From contig NZ_LN651337.1 in NCBI RefSeq assembly GCF_000826145.2, forward strand, positions 1,665,714 through 1,729,713: a stretch of DNA of 64,000 nt, given 5' to 3'. Origin of the DNA: Sporosarcina koreensis (lineage in GTDB: Bacteria; Bacillota; Bacilli; Bacillales_A; Planococcaceae). The number at the start of each line of letters is the position of its first letter. The stretch's first letter is position 1. The translations under genes and the position numbers were made by a program. This document shows positions 34,609 through 44,021 of the stretch, one piece after another. The notes under the pieces are model-generated. The model did not search any database. It saw only the letters and a program-made list of their open reading frames with translations, and was not told where the DNA came from.

Positions 34609-35169
34609 TCAGGCTGTCAGGAAGAAGGCGGGTGCCGCGACTTCATAGCCGCGCGCACGTGCCTCCGTCTGTACAGCATAGGCGGATGCTGCCTGTTCGT
34701 AAAGTTCGCGCATCACATCGGTTACGGATTGCTCTGCCGATACCGTGCCTTCCGATCGTTCTTCGAGAGCCGCCTCGGCAAGCTGAGCGGACCGGAGACG
34801 GTCTTCGAGTGCGAGCTGCGCTTCGGCTTCCATAATTTTAGCGGACGCAGCCGCAGCGAGCTGATGGTCCACTTCGGCGGGATCCGATGCGGACAGCGCT
34901 TCGCGGCGGACATTCCGCCAGCTGTCGATCGTCTCTTCCAGCGTTTCACCGAGCGGCAGGGCCACCTGCTTGAGCTGGCCGGCTCCGAGTTTACGGAACG
35001 GCTCCGCTGCCGGCAGTTCCTGGGCCGCCTGCAGATTGCGGGCCGCCTCTTCGCGTCTGGCCGCGTTGCCGCGCACATAGGCGTCATCCCGGCTGTAGGC
35101 CGCTTCGGCTTTCAGTCTGCCGGCTCGCACTTGCTGGGACACTGCCGGGCTCATCGATATGGAAACCAT
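34609..35169 (-). CDS. Alanine-rich helical protein of unknown function
   Basis: A 186-residue protein from ATG 35169 after GGAGGTGAGC. It is rich in Ala, Glu and Arg and predicted all-helical, with charged helices (RREEAARNLQAAQELPAAEP, HQLAAAASAKIMEAEAQLALEDRLRSAQLAEAALEERS). There is no signal peptide or transmembrane segment. A coiled-coil structural or DNA-associated protein is possible. I do not recognise the family. Upstream of ybaK on the same strand but separated by a terminator. Confidence 0.7.
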   Translation of the reverse strand: MVSISMSPAVSQQVRAGRLKAEAAYSRDDAYVRGNAARREEAARNLQAAQELPAAEPFRKLGAGQLKQVALPLGETLEETIDSWRNVRREALSASDPAEVDHQLAAAASAKIMEAEAQLALEDRLRSAQLAEAALEERSEGTVSAEQSVTDVMRELYEQAASAYAVQTEARARGYEVAAPAFFLTA

Positions 35170-35250
35170 CCTGCTCACCTCCGTCCAAAACTTGTGTATT
35201 CAGTATACAGCAAGGCTTTTTGAGGTTCATGAGGCCAAGGAAACTTTTTC

Positions 35251-37422
35251 TTACTTGTCAAATAGTTTCTTCAGCGCATCCGCCATTGCTGTGTTTTCCG
35301 GTTCTTCGTGCTCCTGCTTCTTAAGATACTTCTGGACGTCGCGCTTATCGGCCTTTTTGCCTGAACTTTGGGCCCGCCGTTTTTCGAACGCCGCCAGCTT
35401 TTCCCTGTAGCCGCATTTGCAGACGAAGATCTTGCCGTCGCCGTGCCCGCGCAGTTCTAATTTCTTCTTGCAGTTCGGGCAGCGGGCATTCGTCAATGTG
35501 GAGACGGTCTGGCGATGACCGCATTCACGGTCCTGGCAGACGAGCATCTTGCCGCGTTTGCCGTTCACTTCAAGCATCGGTTTTCCGCAGTCCGGACACA
35601 GTTTGCCGGTGACGTTATCGTGCTTGAACTTCTTGTCATCGGCTTTGATGTCCCGGATCGTTTTCTTCGAGAAGTCGATCATGCCTTGGATGAACTGGTC
35701 TTTCTTCAGTTTGCCGGCGGCGATCTTGGACAGGTCATTCTCCCATTCCGCCGTCAGTGCGGGCGATTTCAAGTCTTCAGGGACCAGTTCAAGCAGCTGC
35801 CGGCCCTTGGATGTAGTGTAAATGTCATTCCCTCTTTTTTCGATGACAAACATACCGAACAGCCGCTCGATGACGTCCGCCCGCGTCGCCACGGTTCCAA
35901 GTCCGCCGGTTTCACCAATTGTCTTGATGAGTTCTTTCGATTCCCCTGCCATGAACTGCGCTGGGTTCTCCATCGCAGCGAGCAGTGTCCCTTCATTGAA
36001 CCGTGCGGGCGGCTTCGTTTTGCCTTCCGTGCGGTTGAACGCGCGGATCTGCAGGGTCTCGCCTTTCTTCAGTGCAGGCAGAGCATCGGTGTCCGCTTCT
36101 TCTTCATCGGATGAATAGACGGCTTTCCAGCCTTCATCGGTGATCGTCCGGCCTTTCAATGTGAACGTCTCGCCGCCCGCGGTCAGTTCTGCTGTCAGCT
36201 GCTCATACCGGAACGGCGGGTAGAAGACAGCGAGGAACCGCTTGACGATCAGGTCGTAGAGCCGGTTCTCCTTATCGGAGAGCGCATGCAGCGACGGACT
36301 TTCCTCTGTCGGGATGATCGCATGGTGATCGGACACTTTACTGTCGTTGATGACGCCTTTCTGCGGCTTGAGTGCACCTTTGCGCAGCAGTGCGTTCACC
36401 GCTTTCCGGTATGGCCCGATTTCGACCGCTTTCACACGGTCTTTCAATGTGTTTTCCATATCGCCCGTCAAGTGTTTCGAGTCCGTCCGCGGGTACGTCA
36501 CCGCTTTGTGGCGCTCATACAGGTTCTGCAAGGTCGACAGTGTTTCCTTCGCGGACCATGACCAGCGGCGGTGCGCTTCTTTCTGTAGCTCGGTCAGGTC
36601 GAACAGCGGCGGTGCCGGCTGCGATTTCGGCGCCGCGTTGACATCTGTGATCCTGCCTTCCGTAACCGAGTCGAGCTTATTGAGTTTCTCGTTCATGACC
36701 GCTTCGTCGAAGGCCTGCGTCTGCCCCTTGGCGTCACGCCACGTGAAGCGCCCTGCTTCGGTCAGCGCCTGCATGCCCCAATACGGCTTCGGCTGGAACT
36801 GCTGGATCTGCTTTTCGCGTTCAGCAATCATCGCGAGGGTTGGTGTCTGCACGCGGCCTGTCGACAATTGGGCATTGTGCTTCACGGTCAGCGCCCGGGT
36901 TGCGTTAATGCCGACGACCCAGTCGGCTTCTGCCCGTGCAGCCGCCGCCTCGTACAGGTTGTCATACGCTTTGCCGTCTTTCAGATGGGCGAAACCGTCT
37001 TTGATGGCCTTATCCGTGACGGATGAAATCCAGAGCCGTTTGATCGGCTTACGGTTTTTCGCGAGTTCGAGGATCCAGCGGGCCACGAGTTCCCCTTCAC
37101 GTCCGGCATCGGTCGCGATAATGACTTCTTTCACGTCGTCGCGGCGAAGCAGCGCTTTCACAGCGTTATATTGTTTGGTTGTCTGTTTGATGGGTGTCAG
37201 CTTGAAGGGCTCCGGAATGATCGGCAGGTGCTCCATCTTCCACTCTTTGTATTCATTGCCATAGCCTTCGGGATCCGCATGTGTCACGAGGTGGCCGAGC
37301 GCCCATGTGACGATGTACTTGTCCCCTTCCAGAGAGCCGTTCCCTTTTTTATGACAGCCGAGCACACGTGCGATATCACGCGCGACGGATGGTTTTTCTG
37401 CGAGTACTACTGATTTTGACAT
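35251..37422 (-). CDS. topB: DNA topoisomerase III
   Basis: A type IA topoisomerase of 723 residues that relaxes and decatenates DNA through a transient 5'-phosphotyrosine link. The TOPRIM domain is at the start (MSKSVVLAEKPSVARDIARVL, then IIATDAGREGELVAR), the catalytic Tyr is in AVTYPRTDSKHL, and the C-terminus has zinc-ribbon-like Cys clusters (LCPDCGKPML, CQDRECGHRQ, ARCPNCKKKL, CKCGYRE). ATG 37422 follows AGGGGACTG. Confidence 0.96.
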   Translation of the reverse strand: MSKSVVLAEKPSVARDIARVLGCHKKGNGSLEGDKYIVTWALGHLVTHADPEGYGNEYKEWKMEHLPIIPEPFKLTPIKQTTKQYNAVKALLRRDDVKEVIIATDAGREGELVARWILELAKNRKPIKRLWISSVTDKAIKDGFAHLKDGKAYDNLYEAAAARAEADWVVGINATRALTVKHNAQLSTGRVQTPTLAMIAEREKQIQQFQPKPYWGMQALTEAGRFTWRDAKGQTQAFDEAVMNEKLNKLDSVTEGRITDVNAAPKSQPAPPLFDLTELQKEAHRRWSWSAKETLSTLQNLYERHKAVTYPRTDSKHLTGDMENTLKDRVKAVEIGPYRKAVNALLRKGALKPQKGVINDSKVSDHHAIIPTEESPSLHALSDKENRLYDLIVKRFLAVFYPPFRYEQLTAELTAGGETFTLKGRTITDEGWKAVYSSDEEEADTDALPALKKGETLQIRAFNRTEGKTKPPARFNEGTLLAAMENPAQFMAGESKELIKTIGETGGLGTVATRADVIERLFGMFVIEKRGNDIYTTSKGRQLLELVPEDLKSPALTAEWENDLSKIAAGKLKKDQFIQGMIDFSKKTIRDIKADDKKFKHDNVTGKLCPDCGKPMLEVNGKRGKMLVCQDRECGHRQTVSTLTNARCPNCKKKLELRGHGDGKIFVCKCGYREKLAAFEKRRAQSSGKKADKRDVQKYLKKQEHEEPENTAMADALKKLFDK

Positions 37423-37486
37423 GGTCAGTCCCCTTTCACTTAAGTCCATTATACGGAATCGGCGCTAGCTTTTCAGTGTTCATCCG

Positions 37487-37529
37487 TTAAAAAAGCCCGC
37501 CCTCCGGAATTCCGGTGCGGGACGGGCGG
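37487..37529 (-). terminator. Terminator of the FMN reductase gene
   Basis: GCCCGCCC pairs with GGGCGGT-type arm around an internal CCGGAATTCCGG; a T-run follows on the minus strand. Confidence 0.8.
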
Positions 37530-37535
37530 TTGTTC

Positions 37536-38099
37536 TTATTGTTCGTCAATCATACCGGTTGTCAGCTCTTTGCCCATCTCCGTATATTTCACGAAGACCC
37601 GGGCGAGCTCCTTCAGCCGGTCATGCACGTTGTCATCGATGATCTTGCCGGTTTCATCAAAGTGATCTCGGTGCGTGTAGACGTAGTTCGGTGTCACGAG
37701 GCACCGGAAGTAGTCGAGGATCGGTTTCATCTGGTTCTCGACGACGAGGTGGTGCTGGTACGTGCCGCCGTTCGCGACGATCGATACCGGTTTGTAGCGC
37801 ATCGTGCGCGGCGGCAGCATATCGAACGCATTTTTCAGCACACCGGGGATCGAGCCCTGGAAGACCGGCGTTGCAATGACGTATCCATCCGCTTCCTCGA
37901 ACTTGCGGATGAGCTGTTTCATATCGTCGTTATAGTCGTCAGCGGGGCGCCCGTCGACGAATTGGTGATCGTAATCTGCGAAACTGAGCCGCTCCATGTC
38001 GAACCCGCAGCCCGTTTCCTTAATGTATTCCTCGACAGTATCGAGCACAATGCCCGTTTTGCTGCCGATAATGGTCCCGTCCACAAACAAAACTTTCAC
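37536..38099 (-). CDS. NADPH-dependent FMN reductase family protein
   Basis: A 187-residue flavodoxin-fold reductase. The start is GTG 38099 (VKVLFVDGTIIGSKTG), 10 bases after AGGAGG. Expected flavin-binding segments are VDGTIIGSKTG at the start and ATPVFQGSIPGVLKNAFDMLP in the middle, which matches the TPxYxxxxPGxLKNxxD pattern of this family. It probably reduces FMN or acts as an azoreductase- or quinone reductase-like enzyme. The substrate is not shown by the sequence. Confidence 0.88.
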   Translation of the reverse strand: MKVLFVDGTIIGSKTGIVLDTVEEYIKETGCGFDMERLSFADYDHQFVDGRPADDYNDDMKQLIRKFEEADGYVIATPVFQGSIPGVLKNAFDMLPPRTMRYKPVSIVANGGTYQHHLVVENQMKPILDYFRCLVTPNYVYTHRDHFDETGKIIDDNVHDRLKELARVFVKYTEMGKELTTGMIDEQ

Positions 38100-38167
38100 A
38101 ATGACCGTACCTCCTAGCGATTTTCTCACTCTTCATGGTATCAGAAAGAATGGGAATTGACTTGCAA

Positions 38168-40108
38168 TCAGCTTGACGGCCCTGGCTGGATCGGCGGCGG
38201 GGCATCGCCGGGCAATGCCGGCTTCCCTTTGCCCGCCTCTTCGGTGAACCGCTTTTCCACTTGGACCTGGTCGGCGCCGTCTTCCCCTTTTTCGACGGCC
38301 ACCCGCTCTTTCGCCCGCTCGATCTGCTTCACAGGGTGCGACAGGGCGACGACCGTATCCCCCGCAGACGCCTGCAGCTCCTCGTCCGGTGTGTAGAACT
38401 CGACACTGCCGTCTTCCCGCAGGATATACAGCAGGACGGACCGGTCGTCCCGCTCCCGTAAGTACTGTGTATAGCTGTACTGTTTGGAGAGGACCGTCTT
38501 CCGGAAGACATGCCCGAGGTTCATCCGTTCCTCCAGGTCGTAGATCGACAGGCCCGGTGTGAATAAAGTCCTTCCGCCCGTGACGTTGAAGGAGTCGACC
38601 CCTTTGCCAACATGGAAGGCCGTCTGATACAGGTGCTCGCGCCCGAAATCGTGCAGGAAGTCGGCACAGATATGGGCGTTGTAGGTGTCCGCTTTCGTCA
38701 TGGCGAGCATATACCGGTACGGTGTCATGTCGAGATTGTACTCGGTCTGTTCGGACAGGATGTCGCCGACGCGGCTCGGCAGTCCGAGCTTGCGGGCATG
38801 GGACAGACCCGCCCAGGAGTTGTCGATCATCAGCACGGCATTGCCGGTCTCTTCGATGGACCTCGCCAGTTCGGCACCGAACTTCGTACCGCCGACAATG
38901 AGGACGCCTGATTCGTCTGTCGTCGTCAAGTTCAGGCGGCGGGCGAACGGTCCGATCGTGAACCCGTGCAGGACGACTGTCGACAGGACGAGCGCAAAGG
39001 TGAGCGCCGTCAGCAGATCCGCGTCTTTGTAGCCGTTTTCCAGCAGAATCGATGCGAAGTAGCCGGACACGGTCAGGGCCACGATTCCCCGCGGGGCGAT
39101 CCAGCCGATCAGGTTACGCTCCCGGTAGGAGAGATCGGTGCCGATTGTGGAGATCCAGATGGACAGCGGCCGGACGATGAACAGCATCGCCAGCACGTAG
39201 AAGATGATATGCCAGTCCGCAATCTCGATGAGGACGTGCGGATCGAGCGACGCCGTCAGCATGACAAAAATTCCGGAAATGAGCAGGACGGAAATGTTTT
39301 CCTTGAACTGGCGGATATCATGGATGGATGTCAGGTGCATGTTCGCCATGACGATCCCCATGGCCGTGACGGCTAGCAGTCCGGTTTCGTGCATGATTTC
39401 ATCCGATACGACAAATGCAAACAGCACGACTGCGAACAGGACGGGGGCTTTCAGGAATTCCGGGACGGCCCCTTTCTCGAACGCTGCGCCGAGGACACGG
39501 GCGGATGCCCAGCCGATGAAGACCGCGAACAGCGAGGCGGCCGCAAACAGGCCGAGCGCGCCGAGCGTCACCTGGGCGTTGATGAATTTGATGAACTCGA
39601 AGGCGAAGACGGCGAGCAGTGCACCGAACGGGTCCACGATGATGCCTTCCCATTTCAGGAGTGCCGCCGGCCGCGGTTTCAGTTTCGCCTGCCGCAGCAT
39701 CGGCAGGATGACGGTCGGTCCCGTGACGATGAACAGCCCGCCGATTACGAAGGCGACCGCCCAGGACAGGCCGGCGACATAGTGTGCCGCGAGCGACCCC
39801 GCAATCCAGGCGATGAACGCGCCGGCCGTGACGATGCGTGTGAGCGGCCGGCTGAATCCTTTGATCTCCCGGAAGTCGAGGTTCAGGCTCCCTTCGAACA
39901 GGATGATCGCTACGGCAAACGAGATGATCGGGCTGAACAGGTCCCCCATCGATTCTTTCGGGTTGATGAAGCCGAAGACCGGCCCCACGACCAGCCCGGC
40001 CAGCGCCATGACGACGATGGCAGGCAGCCGGAAGCGCCAGGCGACCCACTGGGACAGGATGCCGATCAGCACGACAAGCATGAGATCCGCAGCTAGTGAT
40101 CCAAACAT
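38168..40108 (-). CDS. Cation:proton antiporter with C-terminal TrkA-type domain
   Basis: A 646-residue protein from ATG 40108 preceded by TAGGAGTG. Residues 1-400 form about 12 helices of a CPA-family Na+/H+ or K+/H+ antiporter (GPTVILPMLRQAKLKPRPAALLKWEGIIVDPFGA with acidic residues in the expected transport helix). Residues 405-530 resemble an RCK/TrkA-N domain (SGVLIVGGTKFGAELARSIEETGNAVLMID) that may sense nucleotide or cation; a TrkA-C-like part follows. The end is Pro/Lys-rich and variable. Ion specificity cannot be told from sequence. Confidence 0.92.
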   Translation of the reverse strand: MFGSLAADLMLVVLIGILSQWVAWRFRLPAIVVMALAGLVVGPVFGFINPKESMGDLFSPIISFAVAIILFEGSLNLDFREIKGFSRPLTRIVTAGAFIAWIAGSLAAHYVAGLSWAVAFVIGGLFIVTGPTVILPMLRQAKLKPRPAALLKWEGIIVDPFGALLAVFAFEFIKFINAQVTLGALGLFAAASLFAVFIGWASARVLGAAFEKGAVPEFLKAPVLFAVVLFAFVVSDEIMHETGLLAVTAMGIVMANMHLTSIHDIRQFKENISVLLISGIFVMLTASLDPHVLIEIADWHIIFYVLAMLFIVRPLSIWISTIGTDLSYRERNLIGWIAPRGIVALTVSGYFASILLENGYKDADLLTALTFALVLSTVVLHGFTIGPFARRLNLTTTDESGVLIVGGTKFGAELARSIEETGNAVLMIDNSWAGLSHARKLGLPSRVGDILSEQTEYNLDMTPYRYMLAMTKADTYNAHICADFLHDFGREHLYQTAFHVGKGVDSFNVTGGRTLFTPGLSIYDLEERMNLGHVFRKTVLSKQYSYTQYLRERDDRSVLLYILREDGSVEFYTPDEELQASAGDTVVALSHPVKQIERAKERVAVEKGEDGADQVQVEKRFTEEAGKGKPALPGDAPPPIQPGPSS

Positions 40109-40214
40109 TCGGTTTTTGACACTCCTAACGCGTTGAAATTTCGTTTTAGTGTACCACAATCAGACTCGGAAACAACTTTTTCACCCAGATTGCGAGAGTG
40201 CCCGGCATCCGGCC

Positions 40215-40341
40215 GAATTGTGTCAGGATGCCGATAAATTCGATGAAGTGTCCGATACTTCGCGCAATCTGTCCGATATGGCCGGCCATCTGTCCGATAC
40301 TTCGCGCCAACTGTCCGATACACCACCCCAACTGTCCGATA
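40215..40341 (-). repeat. Family 1 array, copy c
   Basis: Reverse orientation. CCGATA cores at 40231, 40252, 40273, 40294, 40315 and 40336, each 21 bp apart. The boundary form GAATTGTGTC...GATGCCGATAAATTC is at the left end. It lies between divergent genes and covers most of the 323-base intergenic stretch. Confidence 0.95.
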
Positions 40342-40431
40342 TCATCCAATCCCCCGCTGCTCCGCCGGCCGCAATGTTCATAATCTCGTCCCGCTGCTCA
40401 TAGAGTGGACAGCAAGAGATTGCAGGAAAGG

Positions 40432-41481
40432 ATGATTCCTATACTTACACAACCGACGAAGCTGATTGCATTCGATCTATCATCGGCTGACGAAAAGAAC
40501 GGATACCCCGTGCGCCGTGCGCTCCGGATTGCAGAAGAACTCGCAGCGGAGGCTGACACGGTCTTCATCACCAGCCAGGACCTGGCCCTGCCCGACACAT
40601 GCCGCCGCATTCAGGCCGCCACCCAGCGCGACCTGCTGAGCACACTCGCCTTTCTGAAACCGGATGTTCTGGTCCGCGATTGCGGCAACACCGCCAAAGA
40701 GGAATCGGAAGCCGTGCGGAATCTCGTGCCCGCCGTCCTCCATTTCGACGATTTCGGCGAAGGCGGACAGGCTGCCGATCTCGTCATCCAGACATTATAT
40801 GGAGACTCGGAATTCAATGTGACAGAAACCTATAAGACCGGCATCGGGACATTCCTGCCGGATCCGCGCGCCGACGAGCTGCGCAGACAGCGGGACGGGC
40901 AGACTGCCGGTGATCCGCCCCGGCTGCTCATCGCATTCGGCGAGAGCGATCCGGGCAATCTGACATTCCGGGCATTCCGGCATGTCATGAACCTCCAGAT
41001 CCCGCTCAATGTCACGATCCTGCTCGGCCCGTCCTACGCACATGATGACAGCTCCCTCCGGATGATGGCGCTCAGCCGGCGCAACACGGCCATCAAGAAA
41101 GCGCCGCACGACTTCCTGAGCCTGGCGGCGGCATCGGATATCGTCCTCTGCGGCGGTGGCTACATGCCGTACGACGCGGCGAGTCTCGGTGTTCCGTGCA
41201 TCGTCCTGGCCCAGAGCTCCTTCGAAACCGAGCTGCAATTTCCGTCTGACCGAGACGGTTTCACGCATCTCGGCCTCGGCCGCAAAGTGAAGCAGTCGAA
41301 CCTTTTGAACGCCATCATGGAACCGCTCCTCCACGACTCCCTCCGGCAGCGCGATATCGACCGCCAGCTGTCCCTGCCGCTCGGCAAAGAGGCGGACAGC
41401 GTATTCGAAGCCGTCCGTTACCTGCTTGAGCATCCGAAACGGGCTGTCCCCGGCAAGCCGGTCCCTGATGTGGTAAACTGA
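40432..41481 (+). CDS. SpsG/PseG-like UDP-sugar hydrolase or glycosyltransferase
   Basis: About 349 residues. The start is uncertain: ATG 40432 sits close to AGGAAAGG, while GTG 40405 gives 358 residues. The fold pattern is that of GT-B proteins like SpsG and PseG: LIAFDLSSADEKNGYPVRRALRIAEELAAEADTVFIT at the N-terminus and FLSLAAASDIVLCGGGYMPYDAASLGVPCIVLAQSSFE in the C-terminal half. The C-terminal GGG...Y..A..GVP motif binds nucleotide-sugar in relatives. A role in surface or spore coat polysaccharide is possible. There are no other polysaccharide genes nearby. Confidence 0.75.
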   Translation: MIPILTQPTKLIAFDLSSADEKNGYPVRRALRIAEELAAEADTVFITSQDLALPDTCRRIQAATQRDLLSTLAFLKPDVLVRDCGNTAKEESEAVRNLVPAVLHFDDFGEGGQAADLVIQTLYGDSEFNVTETYKTGIGTFLPDPRADELRRQRDGQTAGDPPRLLIAFGESDPGNLTFRAFRHVMNLQIPLNVTILLGPSYAHDDSSLRMMALSRRNTAIKKAPHDFLSLAAASDIVLCGGGYMPYDAASLGVPCIVLAQSSFETELQFPSDRDGFTHLGLGRKVKQSNLLNAIMEPLLHDSLRQRDIDRQLSLPLGKEADSVFEAVRYLLEHPKRAVPGKPVPDVVN

Positions 41482-41507
41482 TGAAAACACATCAGGAGGT
41501 CCAATTT

Positions 41508-41693
41508 ATGACCAAATCACAGATCGAATCGGAAATTGCAGAACTGAAGATGGAGTACATCAGCCTGCAGGGGGATATCGAAAAACTCGAATCGACTGGG
41601 CACGGAGACTCCGTACAGAAGGCGGAAAGCCGCCTGGCACGGATGGAAGAGCGTCTTGCAGACCTCAACCGGCAGCTTGCCGAACTGGGATGA
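41508..41693 (+). CDS. SE1832 family coiled-coil protein
   Basis: A 61-residue all-helical protein, ATG 41508 after CAGGAGG. It consists of two heptad-rich helices (ESEIAELKMEYISLQGDIEKLES and AESRLARMEERLADLNRQLAEL) and matches the SE1832 family of Bacillales. Function unknown. It lies 26 bases after the SpsG-like gene and is probably cotranscribed. Confidence 0.85.
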   Translation: MTKSQIESEIAELKMEYISLQGDIEKLESTGHGDSVQKAESRLARMEERLADLNRQLAELG

Positions 41694-41726
41694 CCTAAAC
41701 TTATCTAAGTTGAATTGAACCGAACC

Positions 41727-41768
41727 ATAAAAAAGGCCTCCCTTCCTGATCTGGTTGGGAGGTCTTTT
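41727..41768. terminator. Bidirectional terminator
   Basis: AAAAAAGGCCTCCC pairs with GGGAGGTCTTTT; it lies between convergent genes. Confidence 0.85.
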
Positions 41769-41773
41769 CCGGT

Positions 41774-43255
41774 TCAATAAGAGGTCAGCTTAAGCCACTC
41801 CTGCAGCGCGTAGATAATCCGCTGCGGCCGGGTCAGCTTGCTCTGGTATTCATCGATATCCAGTGTGTACATGGCATCCTCGTTGTCCCACAGCCGGGTG
41901 AAGTACGCATCCAGCTCATCGGACAGCCCGCTGTCTGCCGGCGCGGTGATGTACAGATCGTTTTCCAAATTATAATTATCGAGCGTCCGTTCCGTCAGGT
42001 TGGAGGAACCGTTCAGGACATGCACGTTCCCCGCACGCTCGATCATGACGAGTTTCGTATGGAACTGGCCGACGACCGTGTTATACCACCGCACCTCGAT
42101 CCGGCCCCCGCTGTCTTCCACGAGTTTCTGGACGACCGGCCGGTTCGGCAGGCCGGATTTCTCGTTGCCGAACGAGTTCTGGTTCGGGTCGAGGATCAGC
42201 TTGACTTCCACCCCTCGGTCCGCCGCCTCCGTCACGGCCTTCACAACATCCGGCTCCGCAATGAAAAACATGCCCATGCGGATACGGTCGCCTTCCTTCG
42301 CGGCAGCCAGCTGCTCCATCAGGACGTCCTTGACCTTCTTCTCGGTCAGATACTGGATGGCATACTCTCCGTCCTCCGGTTCGTCCGCTTCCACCCGGGG
42401 AAGCGTCTGACCGGACTCCTCTTTCGTATAATTCACGACAGCCTCTTCCGCTTCGACCATGTCGTTGATGATCGGGCCGCTCACCTTGAACGCGACATTA
42501 CCGTGAAATCCGCTCGCATTATGCGGATTTCCCGATGTCACGAGTCCGGCTTTGTCAGTCGCGATCATCTTCCGGTGGTTCGATTTCACGTTGAGCAGTT
42601 CGACGTAGGACGCGAGCCGGAACTTCGGCGCTTCCGACGACATGGCGTTCGGAATCCAGCCTTTTCCGCCGATATCACCCCATCGGAAGATCGTCCGGTA
42701 CAGACCCGAATACAGCGGCATCGAATCCCGAAGCGGCTCGAGGTCCGTATAGACGACTTCCACGCCGGCGTCCGCCAGCTTCGAAAACCACTTCGATTCG
42801 TACGATCCATAGCCCATATTGAGGGGATCGGTGATGAAAACGATCGGCATGTCCGGATGCGCCGTCTTCTTCTGCACCAGCTTATGCGTCAGTGTCTCCG
42901 CGATTTTCGGGAAATCATATGGTTCGTCGGTGTAGTGATCCATGAGGAACATATCCAGGATGATGAACTCGTCCGCATCATCGATCATGGAATAGACTTC
43001 ATCGAATATATAGAGTTCATGGCGCATGCCGTCCCCTTTCTGGTTCTGTGCATAGGTCAGGTCCGTCAACATCTTTACGTCGTCGGTCTTGTGCACGGCG
43101 CCCGCGTAATCGACGCCTTCCGGCAGCGGCTTGTATGTATGGTAGATGATTTCTGCTACATAGACCATCAGGTAGATCACAAGGACGGCCAACAATATAT
43201 GTTTCTGTGTGCGGCTCAGCCACTTCCGTTTGGTCTTATCCTTTTTCTTCGCCAT
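41774..43255 (-). CDS. Membrane-anchored phospholipase D family protein (cardiolipin synthase-like)
   Basis: A 493-residue protein. An N-terminal charged tail is followed by one transmembrane helix (about 22-42). The two HKD motifs are NHRKMIATD (first) and FHTKLVMIE (second), the latter with Glu replacing the usual Asp, so the second motif is slightly degenerate. The large outer domain could transfer phosphatidyl groups or hydrolyse phosphodiesters. A classic cardiolipin synthase has two N-terminal helices, so this is a related PLD protein rather than a certain Cls. Confidence 0.85.
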   Translation of the reverse strand: MAKKKDKTKRKWLSRTQKHILLAVLVIYLMVYVAEIIYHTYKPLPEGVDYAGAVHKTDDVKMLTDLTYAQNQKGDGMRHELYIFDEVYSMIDDADEFIILDMFLMDHYTDEPYDFPKIAETLTHKLVQKKTAHPDMPIVFITDPLNMGYGSYESKWFSKLADAGVEVVYTDLEPLRDSMPLYSGLYRTIFRWGDIGGKGWIPNAMSSEAPKFRLASYVELLNVKSNHRKMIATDKAGLVTSGNPHNASGFHGNVAFKVSGPIINDMVEAEEAVVNYTKEESGQTLPRVEADEPEDGEYAIQYLTEKKVKDVLMEQLAAAKEGDRIRMGMFFIAEPDVVKAVTEAADRGVEVKLILDPNQNSFGNEKSGLPNRPVVQKLVEDSGGRIEVRWYNTVVGQFHTKLVMIERAGNVHVLNGSSNLTERTLDNYNLENDLYITAPADSGLSDELDAYFTRLWDNEDAMYTLDIDEYQSKLTRPQRIIYALQEWLKLTSY

Positions 43256-43315
43256 CAGCTGCCTCCTCAATGAACGTCCATCACTGACACATTCCCTGTC
43301 GGACCGGCCGGCAAA

Positions 43316-43353
43316 CTAAAAAAGGCTTCCCCGGCTGATGTCGGGAAAGCCTC
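43316..43353 (-). terminator. Terminator of the sigma factor gene
   Basis: AAAAAAGGCTTCCCCGG pairs with CGGGAAAGCCT; a T-run is on the minus strand, 14 bases after the stop. Confidence 0.85.
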
Positions 43354-43366
43354 TCCGGCTGCTTAT

Positions 43367-43912
43367 TCAGGCAATGACGAGCTCGCTGACGGATTGGTCC
43401 TGGGTCAGCAGTTCTTTCAAATACTTCTTTGCACGGAACAGGCGCGATTTCACGGTTCCGATTGAGACCTGCATCATTTCCGCAATCTCGATGAGTGAAT
43501 ACTGGTTGACGTAAAAGTATTCGATCGTCGTCTTGTAGATGCCGTCGAGCTGTTCGATTTTGCTGCGGACAGCGGCCCGCAGATCCTGCTGTTCCACGAT
43601 GTCGCCCGGCAGCGGACTTCCGCTCGGCACGAGATCGAGCAGCGGGATATCGAGCGTGTCCGGCTGGTTCATGACATACTTGCTGCGGCGCACGTCTTTC
43701 CGGTACCGGTCCCTGAACGTGTTCATGCAGATCGTCGTCAGCCAGGCTTTCATGCGGTCGACACCTTCCATGCGTCCGCTTGAGCGGACGACCTTCACCC
43801 ATACATCCTGCATGAGGTCTTCCGCTTCTTCTTTGTTGCGTGTCAGTTTCAGGCATAAATGATATAGGTAACGACCATATTGTTCGTGTAATTCATCCAA
43901 TGTTGGGTTCAT
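43367..43912 (-). CDS. ECF-type RNA polymerase sigma factor
   Basis: A 181-residue sigma-70 factor with only regions 2 and 4. Region 2: LCLKLTRNKEEAEDLMQDVWVKVVRSSG and the -10 recognition helix in MKAWLTTICMNTFRDRYRK. Region 4: SLIEIAEMMQVSIGTVKSRLFRAKKYLKELL. No anti-sigma gene follows: the next gene is the PLD protein behind a terminator, and upstream lies the CBS protein. How it is held inactive is therefore unclear. A perfect inverted repeat lies upstream at 43996-44011. Confidence 0.92.
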   Translation of the reverse strand: MNPTLDELHEQYGRYLYHLCLKLTRNKEEAEDLMQDVWVKVVRSSGRMEGVDRMKAWLTTICMNTFRDRYRKDVRRSKYVMNQPDTLDIPLLDLVPSGSPLPGDIVEQQDLRAAVRSKIEQLDGIYKTTIEYFYVNQYSLIEIAEMMQVSIGTVKSRLFRAKKYLKELLTQDQSVSELVIA

Positions 43913-43995
43913 GCGTAAACGCCTCCGTGTTCTAGCTGTTACATACAGTATGCACCAGAACCCGGGGACGAACTATCGGTCTTTCTTTCAGCTAT

Positions 43996-44011
43996 CTTAC
44001 AAACGTGTAAG
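43996..44011. promoter_or_regulatory. Perfect inverted repeat upstream of the sigma factor gene
   Basis: CTTACAAACGTGTAAG: arms CTTACA and TGTAAG with a four-base spacer. It lies between the CBS-protein stop and the sigma factor start and could be an operator. No known regulator is assigned. Confidence 0.4.
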
Positions 44012-44021
44012 GTTGCGCAAT

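Noticed and set aside
39389-40096. Long plus-strand open frames opposite the antiporter
   Set aside because: Antisense shadow; composition is biased by the hydrophobic codons on the other strand.
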